NCBI GenBank assembly: GCA_012512665.1 | Contig: JAAZDU010000065.1 | Location: forward strand, 1 to 10,576 | Source: Bacillota bacterium | GTDB taxonomy: Bacteria > Bacillota > Dethiobacteria > DTU022 > JAAZDU01 | DNA: 10,576 bases | Direction of reading: 5' to 3' | Part shown: positions 1-5,156 of the stretch, piece by piece | How the letters are laid out: each line of letters starts with the position of its first letter | Numbering within the stretch: position 1 is the stretch's first letter | Made by a program: the position numbers and the translations under genes | Notes under the pieces: model-generated | The model's input: only the letters and a program-made list of their open reading frames with translations | Told to the model about the DNA's origin: nothing | Databases searched by the model: none

Positions 1-360
1 AGTTTTGTCGGGGTAGCCGCTTACGATGCCGGCTGCGGCAGCGGCAGCAACCTCTCCATAGTACCAAGCTTCTTTTGGTACATCCGTAAAACCTGGGTCT
101 TTGGAGGCCGCGGGCGTTTTAAAGGCCCTGTTGAAGAGAGCTGCAAATTCTGCCCGGGTTACCTGACTGTCGGGGCGGAAGCTGCCGTCAGGATAACCGG
201 CGGCTAAGCCCCGGTCGAGCCAGCTTTGAATTTGTGCCTGCGCCCAGTGTCCCTGGATGTCTGATGGAGAAGCCATGGCTTGTAAAGGAACTAAACTGAG
301 AACCATAGCAACTATCATCAGGCTGGCAAAAAATTTAACCCCACCTTTTTTTAATACCAT
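1..360 (-). CDS. S-layer homology (SLH) domain protein, N-terminal part (runs off the left edge)
   Basis: 120 residues are visible from an ATG at 358-360, preceded by GAGGG (369-373). A signal peptide is clear: basic start (MVLKKGG), hydrophobic core about residues 9-28 and an AMA|S cleavage site near residue 30. An SLH domain follows directly (about 33-80): DIQGHWAQ, GYPDGSFRP and TRAEFAALF. A second SLH repeat starts at FTDVPKEAWYY (91-101) and reaches GIVSGYPD at the window edge. SLH domains bind pyruvylated secondary cell-wall polymer, so the protein should sit on the cell surface, as an S-layer protein or an SLH-anchored enzyme. What follows the SLH repeats is outside the window, so the specific function is unknown. 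The gene is divergent from the small-RNA candidate at 430-507. Confidence 0.9.
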   Translation of the reverse strand, partial: MVLKKGGVKFFASLMIVAMVLSLVPLQAMASPSDIQGHWAQAQIQSWLDRGLAAGYPDGSFRPDSQVTRAEFAALFNRAFKTPAASKDPGFTDVPKEAWYYGEVAAAAAAGIVSGYPDKT

Positions 361-394
361 TGTTTTTTCCCTCTTTCATTATAAATGTTACTTA

Positions 395-423
395 TAGACA
401 ATGAACCGTTAAAATGTTATAAT
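395..423 (+). promoter_or_regulatory. Sigma-A type promoter with extended -10, driving the small-RNA candidate
   Basis: TAGACA (395-400, five of six matches to TTGACA), a 17-bp spacer, and a perfect TATAAT (418-423) preceded by TG one base upstream (TGtTATAAT, extended -10). The predicted start is about 429-431. No plus-strand protein gene follows before a terminator-like hairpin at 469-499. Confidence 0.65.
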
Positions 424-429
424 GAAGCA

Positions 430-507
430 CGGTACAGGTTGCACCTTATGGTGTATGCCTGCTTATCGAGTTCTCCAGAGGCCCCATCTCTGGAGAACTT
501 ATTTTTA
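430..507 (+). ncRNA. Candidate small regulatory RNA (~78 nt)
   Basis: This short unit lies between a good promoter and an intrinsic terminator. Hairpin 1 pairs CAGGU (435-439) with GCCUG (457-461) and GCACC (441-445) with GGUGU (450-454), with a UUAU loop. A single-stranded linker of about 7 nt follows. Hairpin 2 is a perfect 12-bp stem (469-480 with 488-499) with loop GCCCCAU, then UUAUUUUU. Hairpin 1 contains two G-U pairs that would become A-C mismatches in the opposite RNA, so the plus strand is the better-folded sense. The C-rich terminator loop could pair with G-rich ribosome binding sites, as in several Gram-positive small RNAs (inference). I recognise no known RNA family. It could instead be a chance feature of the SLH leader. 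Confidence 0.5.
469..507 (+). terminator. Intrinsic terminator of the small-RNA candidate
   Basis: Perfect 12-bp inverted repeat with a 7-nt loop (481-487), followed by TTATTTTT (499-506). On the minus strand the same stem has no U-tract after it, so it would not terminate the SLH transcript. Confidence 0.65.
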
Positions 508-729
508 ATAACTATGTATTAAAGTTGTGTATATTTAATAACTTGCAAACAGTTAATATTGTGTTCTTGTGTAAATAGTTTCTTTGTTTGGACTATAAAT
601 CCTTCTAATTTTTCTTTTTCCTGGTTTTTTATTTGTTTTTGTCTTATTGTGTTTTCCTGTGGGTATAAGCAAGTGAATCTATTTCTAGCATATCATCCGA
701 GAAGGACATTTTATGTCATTATAAACAAA

Positions 730-1734
730 TTATTCTAATGAGAAATAAGTAGCTTGCATCCTTTGAAGATGCTTCAGGACAGTCTCCTTCAGCTCCGGCG
801 GACTCAGCACCTCAACTTCCCCACCAAAACTTAACACCCAGGGAATGACCTCCTCCAGGCCGGCCACCCGGCGGTAAAAAAGTAGAGAGCCATCCGCGCA
901 CTCTTTGAGACGGTCAGCCTGATGGCTGTAATACTCTTTGACAAAACGTGCTTTCTGGGGAGTAAACTTTACTTTCATCTCGAAAACTTCTTTGTTTTTG
1001 AGAATATGCCAGGAGTGCTTGATGTAATCTGCATAGGAGAAGTTTTTTGCTTTTTCAAAGTATTCCTCGGTAAGAGCAAGGTCTTGAAAGCGGGAAATCC
1101 TAAAATCGCGCATCTCGCAGCGTTCTCGGCAGTAGCCGATCAGGTAGTAATGGCGGTTTTTCATAATGATGTGATAAGGTTCTATGTAGCGCTCGCTGAC
1201 AGCGTCGGAATGAAAAGAATAATAGCGCGCTTTTATAACCCGGCCGTCGGCGATCGCCTGCCCTAATATTTTAAGTATTTTTCCGGGAATTTCTTCCTCG
1301 GGGTCCATAAGGAGGTGATCTATTTTTAGCTGATCTTTCAAGTTAAGGATAAATTTTCGATCCAGCCGGGGGAGGCCTTTAATGGATTTAGAAATAATAT
1401 TATAGGCATCCTGAATGACCGGCAAGGATGACACCGGAGATAACAGTTCTTTGAGGAAGTAAAGGCCGATAAGCTCGCCAATGCTGAAGGGCACGGCTTT
1501 CAATTCCAATTTTCTGAGAAAGTAGCGGGTGTCTTTGCCTTTTTTTTCTTCGTAAATTGGAAATTTTGCCATGGAGAGGTTGTTAAGATCGCGGCGCACC
1601 GTCCGCGTTGAAACTGCAATACCATCCCTTTGTAGCCTGGCATGTAGCTCTTTGATAGTCAACCCTTCCTGGCACAAGCTTAGCAGGGTAAGTATATAGA
1701 GCTGCCGCTCCACCTGTTTGATTGAATTTTTCAC
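730..1734 (-). CDS. HTH-type transcriptional regulator with WYL domain (YafY-like)
   Basis: 334 aa from a GTG start at 1732-1734, chosen because AGGGGG lies 10 nt upstream. An in-frame ATG at 1777-1779 would add 15 unconvincing residues containing the binding site itself. Residues about 5-60 form a winged helix-turn-helix (LTIKELHARL, then STRTVRRDL as recognition helix). About 150-225 is the WYL domain, with IEPYHII, the HYYLIGY core (195-201; Tyr in the usual Trp position) and RDFRISRF. About 250-332 is the C-terminal WCX extension. WYL proteins are DNA-binding regulators that sense nucleic acids or other ligands, often near defence or stress genes. No defence gene is adjacent, and the target is unknown. 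The gene is divergent from the UPF0173 hydrolase across 212 bp, so it could control that gene or itself. Confidence 0.88.
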   Translation of the reverse strand: MKNSIKQVERQLYILTLLSLCQEGLTIKELHARLQRDGIAVSTRTVRRDLNNLSMAKFPIYEEKKGKDTRYFLRKLELKAVPFSIGELIGLYFLKELLSPVSSLPVIQDAYNIISKSIKGLPRLDRKFILNLKDQLKIDHLLMDPEEEIPGKILKILGQAIADGRVIKARYYSFHSDAVSERYIEPYHIIMKNRHYYLIGYCRERCEMRDFRISRFQDLALTEEYFEKAKNFSYADYIKHSWHILKNKEVFEMKVKFTPQKARFVKEYYSHQADRLKECADGSLLFYRRVAGLEEVIPWVLSFGGEVEVLSPPELKETVLKHLQRMQATYFSLE

Positions 1735-1911
1735 GAGGTACCAACCCCCTGGAACAATTAAAGGATAGCATGGCAACAAATATTTATTTAAAATTTTAAT
1801 TAATATCTTTTATTCATAATCTTTGACTTGTCTTTATAATTTTCCTTCTTTTTTTTAATATTTGTGCTTTTTCTCTGCGGGCAGGAGATATTTGCCTGAA
1901 AAGAGAAATAA

Positions 1912-1942
1912 TATAATAGGAATTAAAATGAAAGGGATGGTG
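1912..1942 (+). promoter_or_regulatory. Likely -10 box and ribosome binding site of the UPF0173 hydrolase gene
   Basis: A perfect TATAAT lies at 1912-1917 without a clear -35 at normal spacing; TTGCCT at 1892-1897 is only 14 bp away. AAGGGATGGTG at 1932-1942 precedes the TTG start at 1947. The missing -35 suggests a weak or activator-dependent promoter, plausibly linked to the divergent WYL regulator (inference). Confidence 0.35.
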
Positions 1943-1946
1943 TAAA

Positions 1947-2645
1947 TTGGCTAGAGTAGAATTTTGGGGCCATGCTGCATTTAAAATTGTCTCGCCCCAG
2001 GGCCGGATCATTTTGATCGATCCCTGGATTAGCGGCAACGAGCTTTGTCCGGTCAAAGTGTCCGAAGTAAAAGATGCCGATTTAATACTTGTTACGCACG
2101 ATCATTTTGATCATATAGGGGAAGATATTCCAGCCCTGACCCAGCAGACAGGGGCAATTGTTATCGGCCAGCCTGAGGTAATGAGGCTCCTTGGTGACCA
2201 GGGGGTAAAAGATGACAACCTTCTAAATGGCGGTTTTGGGATGAACATTGGCGGCACTGTGGAAGTAAAGGGCATAAAGGTAACTATGACGCAGGCGCTT
2301 CACACAGCTGGTGCCGGCGCACCCTGCGGCTACATTATTAAACTAGAAGACGGCTATACCATTTACCACGCAGGTGATACGGGTATTTTCTACGGCATGA
2401 AGCTTTTGGGTGAGATGTATAACATCGACCTGGCTTTGCTGCCCATAGGGAGCAACTTTGTTATGGATCCCTACCAGGCCGCCACAGCCCTTACTTTGCT
2501 TAAGCCCCGCACAGTTATACCCATGCATTATAAAACTTTTCCCATCCTTGTCCAGGATACCGCCCAGTTTGAGGAGCTGGCTGCCCAAAAAGCTCCCCAG
2601 GTAAAGGTGGAGGTAATCTCCCCCGGTGAAGTATATAACCGGTGA
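1947..2645 (+). CDS. Metal-dependent hydrolase of the UPF0173 / YtkL type (metallo-beta-lactamase fold)
   Basis: 232 aa from a TTG start behind AAGGGATGGTG. The length and N-terminus (VEFWGHAAFKI, then ILIDPWISGN) are typical of UPF0173. Metal ligands are visible: the HDHFDH motif (51-56), His119 (QALHTAG), Asp144 (HAGDTG) and His194 (IPMHYKTFP). The family fold is a di-zinc metallo-beta-lactamase related to UlaG and RNase Z. The physiological substrate of UPF0173 proteins is not established, and I do not assign one. There is no signal peptide, so the protein should be cytoplasmic. The gene is monocistronic, with a terminator at 2696-2727. The last codons lie in an exact 16-bp tandem duplication (2623-2654) that changes the C-terminus and supplies the stop. 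Confidence 0.9.
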   Translation: MARVEFWGHAAFKIVSPQGRIILIDPWISGNELCPVKVSEVKDADLILVTHDHFDHIGEDIPALTQQTGAIVIGQPEVMRLLGDQGVKDDNLLNGGFGMNIGGTVEVKGIKVTMTQALHTAGAGAPCGYIIKLEDGYTIYHAGDTGIFYGMKLLGEMYNIDLALLPIGSNFVMDPYQAATALTLLKPRTVIPMHYKTFPILVQDTAQFEELAAQKAPQVKVEVISPGEVYNR

Positions 2646-2654
2646 AGTATATAA
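2623..2654. repeat. Exact 16-bp tandem duplication across the stop codon of the UPF0173 gene
   Basis: CCGGTGAAGTATATAA occurs at 2623-2638 and again, directly adjacent, at 2639-2654. The TGA stop (2643-2645) lies in the second copy. With a single copy the protein would end GEVYNIM instead of GEVYNR. Confidence 0.9.
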
Positions 2655-2695
2655 TATAATGTAGAAAAAAGTAAATTAAGCAAAAAAATTTTAAC

Positions 2696-2727
2696 AGCCG
2701 TAGCCTAATGCTGGCTGCGGTTTTTTT
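2696..2727 (+). terminator. Intrinsic terminator after the UPF0173 hydrolase gene
   Basis: An 8-bp stem, CCGTAGCC (2698-2705) with GGCTGCGG (2713-2720) including one U-G pair, a 7-nt loop, then T7 (2721-2727). It separates the hydrolase from the Gate-protein pair. Confidence 0.85.
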
Positions 2728-2765
2728 ATGGAGCACAACAGCTATATGAAAACGAGGTGTAATAG

Positions 2766-3200
2766 TTGTCTGTCTTGTGGGAACCGATTAAGGAAGGTTT
2801 TTTGAAGGCCCTGCAGGTTATTTTAATGCTGGGTAAAATTGTTGTTCCCTTAATTGTCATCATAACCTTTATTCAGCATACCCCCTTATGGGAGGGGTTG
2901 GCCCTTGTTTTCCGCCCTATTTTAGGTGTTTTAAACTTGCCGGGTGAAGCAGCCATACCACTTACCCTGGGCTTTTTTGTTAATTTCTATGCAGCTGTAG
3001 GCACCATCAGCGCCATGAACCTTTCTGCACGTGAGATTACTACTTTGGCCGTTATGCTGGCCATCTGCCACGAGTTGTTTATGGAATCCGCTGTTTGCCG
3101 CTATACGGGCTTGCGCATGCTGACATCCATGGGCATCCGGCTCTCAGCATCAATTTTGTGTGCCCTCTTGCTCAGCCTGGTTTATTATATTATTGGCTAA
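2766..3200 (+). CDS. Gate / nucleoside-recognition domain membrane protein, first of a pair
   Basis: 144 aa from a TTG start, 6 nt after GAGGTG (2754-2759). It is very hydrophobic, with about four membrane segments (roughly 18-37, 60-84, 92-112, 122-143). The Gate-domain core is visible: LPGEAAIPLTLGF (58-70) followed by NFYAAVG, and the polar CHELFMES (101-108). The Gate domain occurs in nucleoside transporters, FeoB and the SpmA/SpmB spore proteins; here it makes up the whole protein. The next gene, 22 bp downstream, is a paralogue of the same size, so the two probably form a heteromeric membrane unit in the manner of SpmA/SpmB. Substrate unknown. Confidence 0.75.
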   Translation: MSVLWEPIKEGFLKALQVILMLGKIVVPLIVIITFIQHTPLWEGLALVFRPILGVLNLPGEAAIPLTLGFFVNFYAAVGTISAMNLSAREITTLAVMLAICHELFMESAVCRYTGLRMLTSMGIRLSASILCALLLSLVYYIIG

Positions 3201-3222
3201 TTATTAGAAAGGTAGTGCTATA

Positions 3223-3702
3223 ATGCCTTACGCGTTGATATTGAAAGAAGCAATACTGCAGAGCGCGGCTACCATTGGTAGAATATCCCAGATACTGATA
3301 CCGATTATGGTGGTCTTAGAAATTGCTCGCAAGTTTAACTGGTTGGAAAAGCTAGCAGCCAAAATAGAACCTGCTATAAAAATACTAACGCTTCCCCCGG
3401 AAGCCGCCTTTCCTCTTCTGGCGGGGTTGGTTTTTGGCCTTATTTACGGCGCCGGCCTTATTATAGATTTTTCCCGCCGCGGTGTTTTAAGCAAACGGGA
3501 CCTGACTTTAATTGGAGTCTTCTTGAGCATAAATCACGCGCTGGTGGAGGATACGGTTATTTTTGCTGCCCTGGGAGCCAGCCCTTTTATTTTAGTATTT
3601 TGTCGCTTTTTGTTAGCTGTTGTCTTTACAAGAACCGCAGCATATCTCTGGGATAAATACAACCTAAAATCCACAGAAGAAGGAGGAAAAACTCCTAATT
3701 AA
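3223..3702 (+). CDS. Gate / nucleoside-recognition domain membrane protein, second of a pair
   Basis: 159 aa from an ATG with AAAGG (3208-3212) upstream, co-oriented with and close to the previous gene. It has about four membrane segments and a short charged C-terminal tail (from about 144). It repeats the landmarks of its neighbour at the same spacing: LPPEAAFPLLAGL (57-69) against LPGEAAIPLTLGF, LIYGAG against NFYAAVG, and NHALVED (104-110) against CHELFMES. These shared motifs indicate duplication and divergence. It is likely a membrane transporter or spore-related permease component acting with its partner. The partner has CHELFMES where this one has NHALVEDT, so the roles may differ. No intrinsic terminator is evident after it. 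Confidence 0.75.
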   Translation: MPYALILKEAILQSAATIGRISQILIPIMVVLEIARKFNWLEKLAAKIEPAIKILTLPPEAAFPLLAGLVFGLIYGAGLIIDFSRRGVLSKRDLTLIGVFLSINHALVEDTVIFAALGASPFILVFCRFLLAVVFTRTAAYLWDKYNLKSTEEGGKTPN

Positions 3703-3746
3703 AGCAAAATTCTGTTAAAAACATTTTTTGGTTACAAAAATATTTC

Positions 3747-3775
3747 TTGCAGTTCTATAATGGTTTTTGTATAAT
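3747..3775 (+). promoter_or_regulatory. Promoter of the Spo0E-like gene
   Basis: TTGCAG (3747-3752), a 17-bp spacer and a perfect TATAAT (3770-3775). The predicted start near 3782 gives a 55-nt AT-rich leader to the ATG at 3837. This makes the Spo0E-like gene independent of the Gate pair. Confidence 0.65.
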
Positions 3776-3836
3776 GATTTTTGTTATGTATTTTAATTAT
3801 TACAATTAATTTTAATTTTTACAAGGAGTAGCACTA

Positions 3837-4037
3837 ATGACTTCTTTTCATAATGACAGCTTGTATATCATAAAAGAAAAAATTGAAGGCCTTAGGAGGG
3901 AGTTAAATGAAATTTATATAAAAAAGGGAAGGTACCATAAGGACCTTATTAATAAATCGCGCGAGTTGGACGAGCTTATTGTGGAATACAGCAGGCGTAC
4001 GGTGGAAAAGAACATTAAGCAATTTCAGCTTGTATAG
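3837..4037 (+). CDS. Spo0E-like aspartyl-phosphate phosphatase
   Basis: 66 aa from an ATG 8 nt after AAGGAG (3823-3828). Family features: two short amphipathic helices, the first IIKEKIEGLRRELNEIY (11-27), the second around the signature SRELDELIVEY (41-51), matching the SQELD-type motif with the catalytic-site Asp45. Length is typical, as family members are about 50-90 aa. Spo0E proteins remove phosphate from Spo0A~P and so restrain entry into sporulation. This supports an endospore-forming host. The gene has its own promoter and terminator. In clostridia several Spo0E paralogues usually coexist, so which signal this one answers to cannot be read from sequence. Confidence 0.85.
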   Translation: MTSFHNDSLYIIKEKIEGLRRELNEIYIKKGRYHKDLINKSRELDELIVEYSRRTVEKNIKQFQLV

Positions 4038-4042
4038 GAGAG

Positions 4043-4068
4043 AGCCGGCCCCGGGCTGGCTTTTTTTT
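4043..4068 (+). terminator. Intrinsic terminator of the Spo0E-like gene
   Basis: An 8-bp GC-rich stem (4043-4050 with 4054-4061, one G-U pair), a 3-nt loop, then T8 (4061-4068), starting 6 nt after the stop codon. Confidence 0.9.
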
Positions 4069-4185
4069 ATGAGAAAATAGTTTTAATTTAAATCTTAGGG
4101 CAGCGGGTGGTGAAGAATAACTGCACACACTGTCTTTTCCGGAGTGAGCTAAGGGGGGAACAAGGGGCTGCAAAGAGGAAGTATT

Positions 4186-4215
4186 AGGGGCAACGCTCTT
4201 GAAGAGGATGCCCCT
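4186..4215. repeat. Hairpin sharing its arms with the 4263-4291 hairpin
   Basis: AGGGGCA (4186-4192) pairs with TGCCCCT (4209-4215), enclosing CTCT/AGAG. The same GGGGCA/TGCCCC arms recur in the hairpin at 4263-4291, so arms could swap partners. The surrounding 4069-4298 gap has no supported gene. Confidence 0.5.
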
Positions 4216-4262
4216 TATGGGAAGTACATAGTATTATGTTGCATCAGGAAGCAAGAGGGAGA

Positions 4263-4300
4263 CGGGGCAGGAGGAATGTCCTTTTGCCCCGCTTTGTTTT
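4263..4300 (+). terminator. Terminator-like hairpin between converging transcripts
   Basis: A 13-bp stem (4263-4275 with 4279-4291) with a 3-nt loop, followed on the plus strand by CTTTGTTTT. Two pairs are G-U in plus-strand RNA (4270/4284, 4271/4283) and become C-A mismatches in minus-strand RNA, so it is best formed in a plus-strand transcript. On the minus strand it lies directly after the stop of the SipW-type protein and is followed only by GTCTCCCTCTT. It may still end that transcript, but less well. Confidence 0.55.
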
Positions 4301-4925
4301 ACAAGTTCCACTGCTTCCAGATCATGTCTGCTTCAAATGAGATAGTTCTGTTTTGATATTCATTGGGTGTGTCTTCGGCGAGCCAAATAATGATACTGCC
4401 CGGCTCATTTTCCTGGCCGAAACGAACTTGAGAGCCAGGTTCAAACTCTGTATCAGCTACGGCGGCCTTTATGAGCTGGTCAAGGTCTTTTAGCTTCCCT
4501 ACTTGGCCTGAATTTGGCAAAACATAATCCCACTGCTCGCCAGCTTTTAATTTGCGAACTCTTACCTCGGCCATTACATAATCCCAGATTCCGCTAGAGG
4601 GATTTGAGAGAGTTAGGTTAACGTCATCTAGCTTTACGGGGATAGTTCCTTTATTTTCTGCAAACATGGCCAACGACACATTTTTTCCAGGGTATAAACC
4701 TGTTATCGTCCAGCTTGCTTTATTGGTGTTGTGTCCGGAATGAGTCGACGTTATATAGGTATCGCCGCCTGTGCCCCAGGTCGCGATGCTGACAAACTTC
4801 ATATCCACCTCACCGGTTTCTACCGTTGCACTTACTGTTATCGAATCCGTCCAATAGGCGTAGGCCCCGCCGATCAGCCCGAAGGCCAAAATAGCAATCA
4901 ACGCAATGTACTTAACCTTTTTCAT
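4299..4925 (-). CDS. Secreted protein with SipW-type signal peptide (TasA/camelysin-like), second in the locus
   Basis: 208 aa from an ATG 7 nt after AAGGAGGT. The N-terminus has the SipW-dependent pattern: MKKVKY, hydrophobic core (about 7-22), then AYAYWTDSITVSATVETGEV (21-40), where the usual TasA-type 'aYwtD...tG' motif marks the cleavage region. The mature part is predicted all-beta (SWTITGLYPG, NKGTIPVKLDDVNLTL, QNRTISFEADMIW), in keeping with TasA/camelysin-like fibre or matrix proteins. The IxGLxPGxxV...N.GtxPV arrangement resembles that family. It should be exported, cut by the SipW-like peptidase encoded at 7132-8304, and assembled on the surface (inference). It is separated from the rest of the cluster by a 231-bp leader and may have separate expression. 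Its protease or adhesion role is not decided. Confidence 0.8.
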   Translation of the reverse strand: MKKVKYIALIAILAFGLIGGAYAYWTDSITVSATVETGEVDMKFVSIATWGTGGDTYITSTHSGHNTNKASWTITGLYPGKNVSLAMFAENKGTIPVKLDDVNLTLSNPSSGIWDYVMAEVRVRKLKAGEQWDYVLPNSGQVGKLKDLDQLIKAAVADTEFEPGSQVRFGQENEPGSIIIWLAEDTPNEYQNRTISFEADMIWKQWNL

Positions 4926-5156
4926 TTACTGTACCTCCTTTAATTTCCCCTTGACAACACTACTTAACCTTTAGAATCTTAATCTTAAACCCTTTACTTT
5001 TGTCTTTTCTTCACCTCCTACAACACTACTTTGAACCAGGTTGTTCTGCTGGTGGGAGGTAAAGTCATAAGCTGAAAGTACCAGTTTGTTAATCCTCCGC
5101 GCCGAGTTGATGTTTTAATATGTAATAAAGGCCCCCTGGTTTTTAGCTTTATTCTC
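4926..5156. other. 231-bp leader with a duplicated 12-bp element and an orphan ribosome binding site
   Basis: Minus-strand leader of the second SipW-type protein. ACAACACTACTT (plus-strand reading) occurs at 4954-4965 and 5020-5031. In the minus sense each copy is followed by a strong ribosome binding sequence. The near copy has AAGGAGGT before the real ATG at 4925. The far copy has GGAGGTGA (5011-5018) with no start codon at usable distance. A short ACCAG/CTGGT hairpin lies around 5034-5054. No promoter or terminator is clear. Confidence 0.55.
4954..5031. repeat. 12-bp direct repeat pair (ACAACACTACTT), 66 bp apart
   Basis: Exact copies at 4954-4965 and 5020-5031, each upstream (minus sense) of a Shine-Dalgarno-like sequence. 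This suggests a duplicated leader or a gene lost between the copies. Confidence 0.75.

Larger units (their letters stand above)
361..729. other. 369-bp gene-free gap between the SLH gene and the WYL regulator
   Basis: AT-rich gap. It holds the leader of the SLH gene (minus strand) and, on the plus strand, a complete-looking small transcription unit (promoter 395-423, RNA about 430-507). From about 510 to 729 I see no ORF with a ribosome binding site and no strong terminator. Only a weak GACA/TGTC hairpin lies just after the WYL gene stop (around 703-717), so the WYL transcript has no obvious terminator here. Confidence 0.6.

Noticed and set aside
378..383. Minus-strand TATAAT close to the SLH start codon as its promoter.
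   Set aside because: Transcription from it would begin at or inside the ribosome binding site, and the -35 position (TTCATT) is poor.
420..460. Minus-strand stretch GTGCAACCTGTACCGTGCTT resembles the 3' end of class II c-di-GMP riboswitches (GTGCAACC...CCGTGC).
   Set aside because: The conserved 5' half (GGAAACAATGATGAA-type segment) and its pseudoknot partner are absent upstream; instead there is a perfect terminator-like hairpin, and G-U pairs favour the opposite strand. A covariance search could reverse this.
922..1266. Plus-strand open frame of 114 aa opposite the WYL regulator.
   Set aside because: No homology pattern and no ribosome binding site; the minus-strand frame is clearly the real gene.
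1735..1779. Upstream ATG extending the WYL regulator by 15 residues.
   Set aside because: The extension contains the AGGGGG ribosome binding site for the GTG at 1732-1734 and precedes the conserved HTH without recognisable sequence.
1823..1840. TTGACT and TATAAT close together on the plus strand upstream of the hydrolase gene.
   Set aside because: Only 6 bp separate them, so they cannot act as one -35/-10 pair, and no other partner fits.
4107..4187. Short plus-strand open frame starting VVKNNCTHC in the 4069-4298 gap.
   Set aside because: Only about 26 codons, a GTG start with a poor ribosome binding site and no continuation; most likely chance.
5034..5110. Minus-strand short open frames (for example MTLPPTSRTTWFKVVL) in the leader before 4925, considered as a leader peptide or an insertion-sequence remnant.
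   Set aside because: No ribosome binding site at a proper distance and no recognisable transposase motif or terminal repeat.
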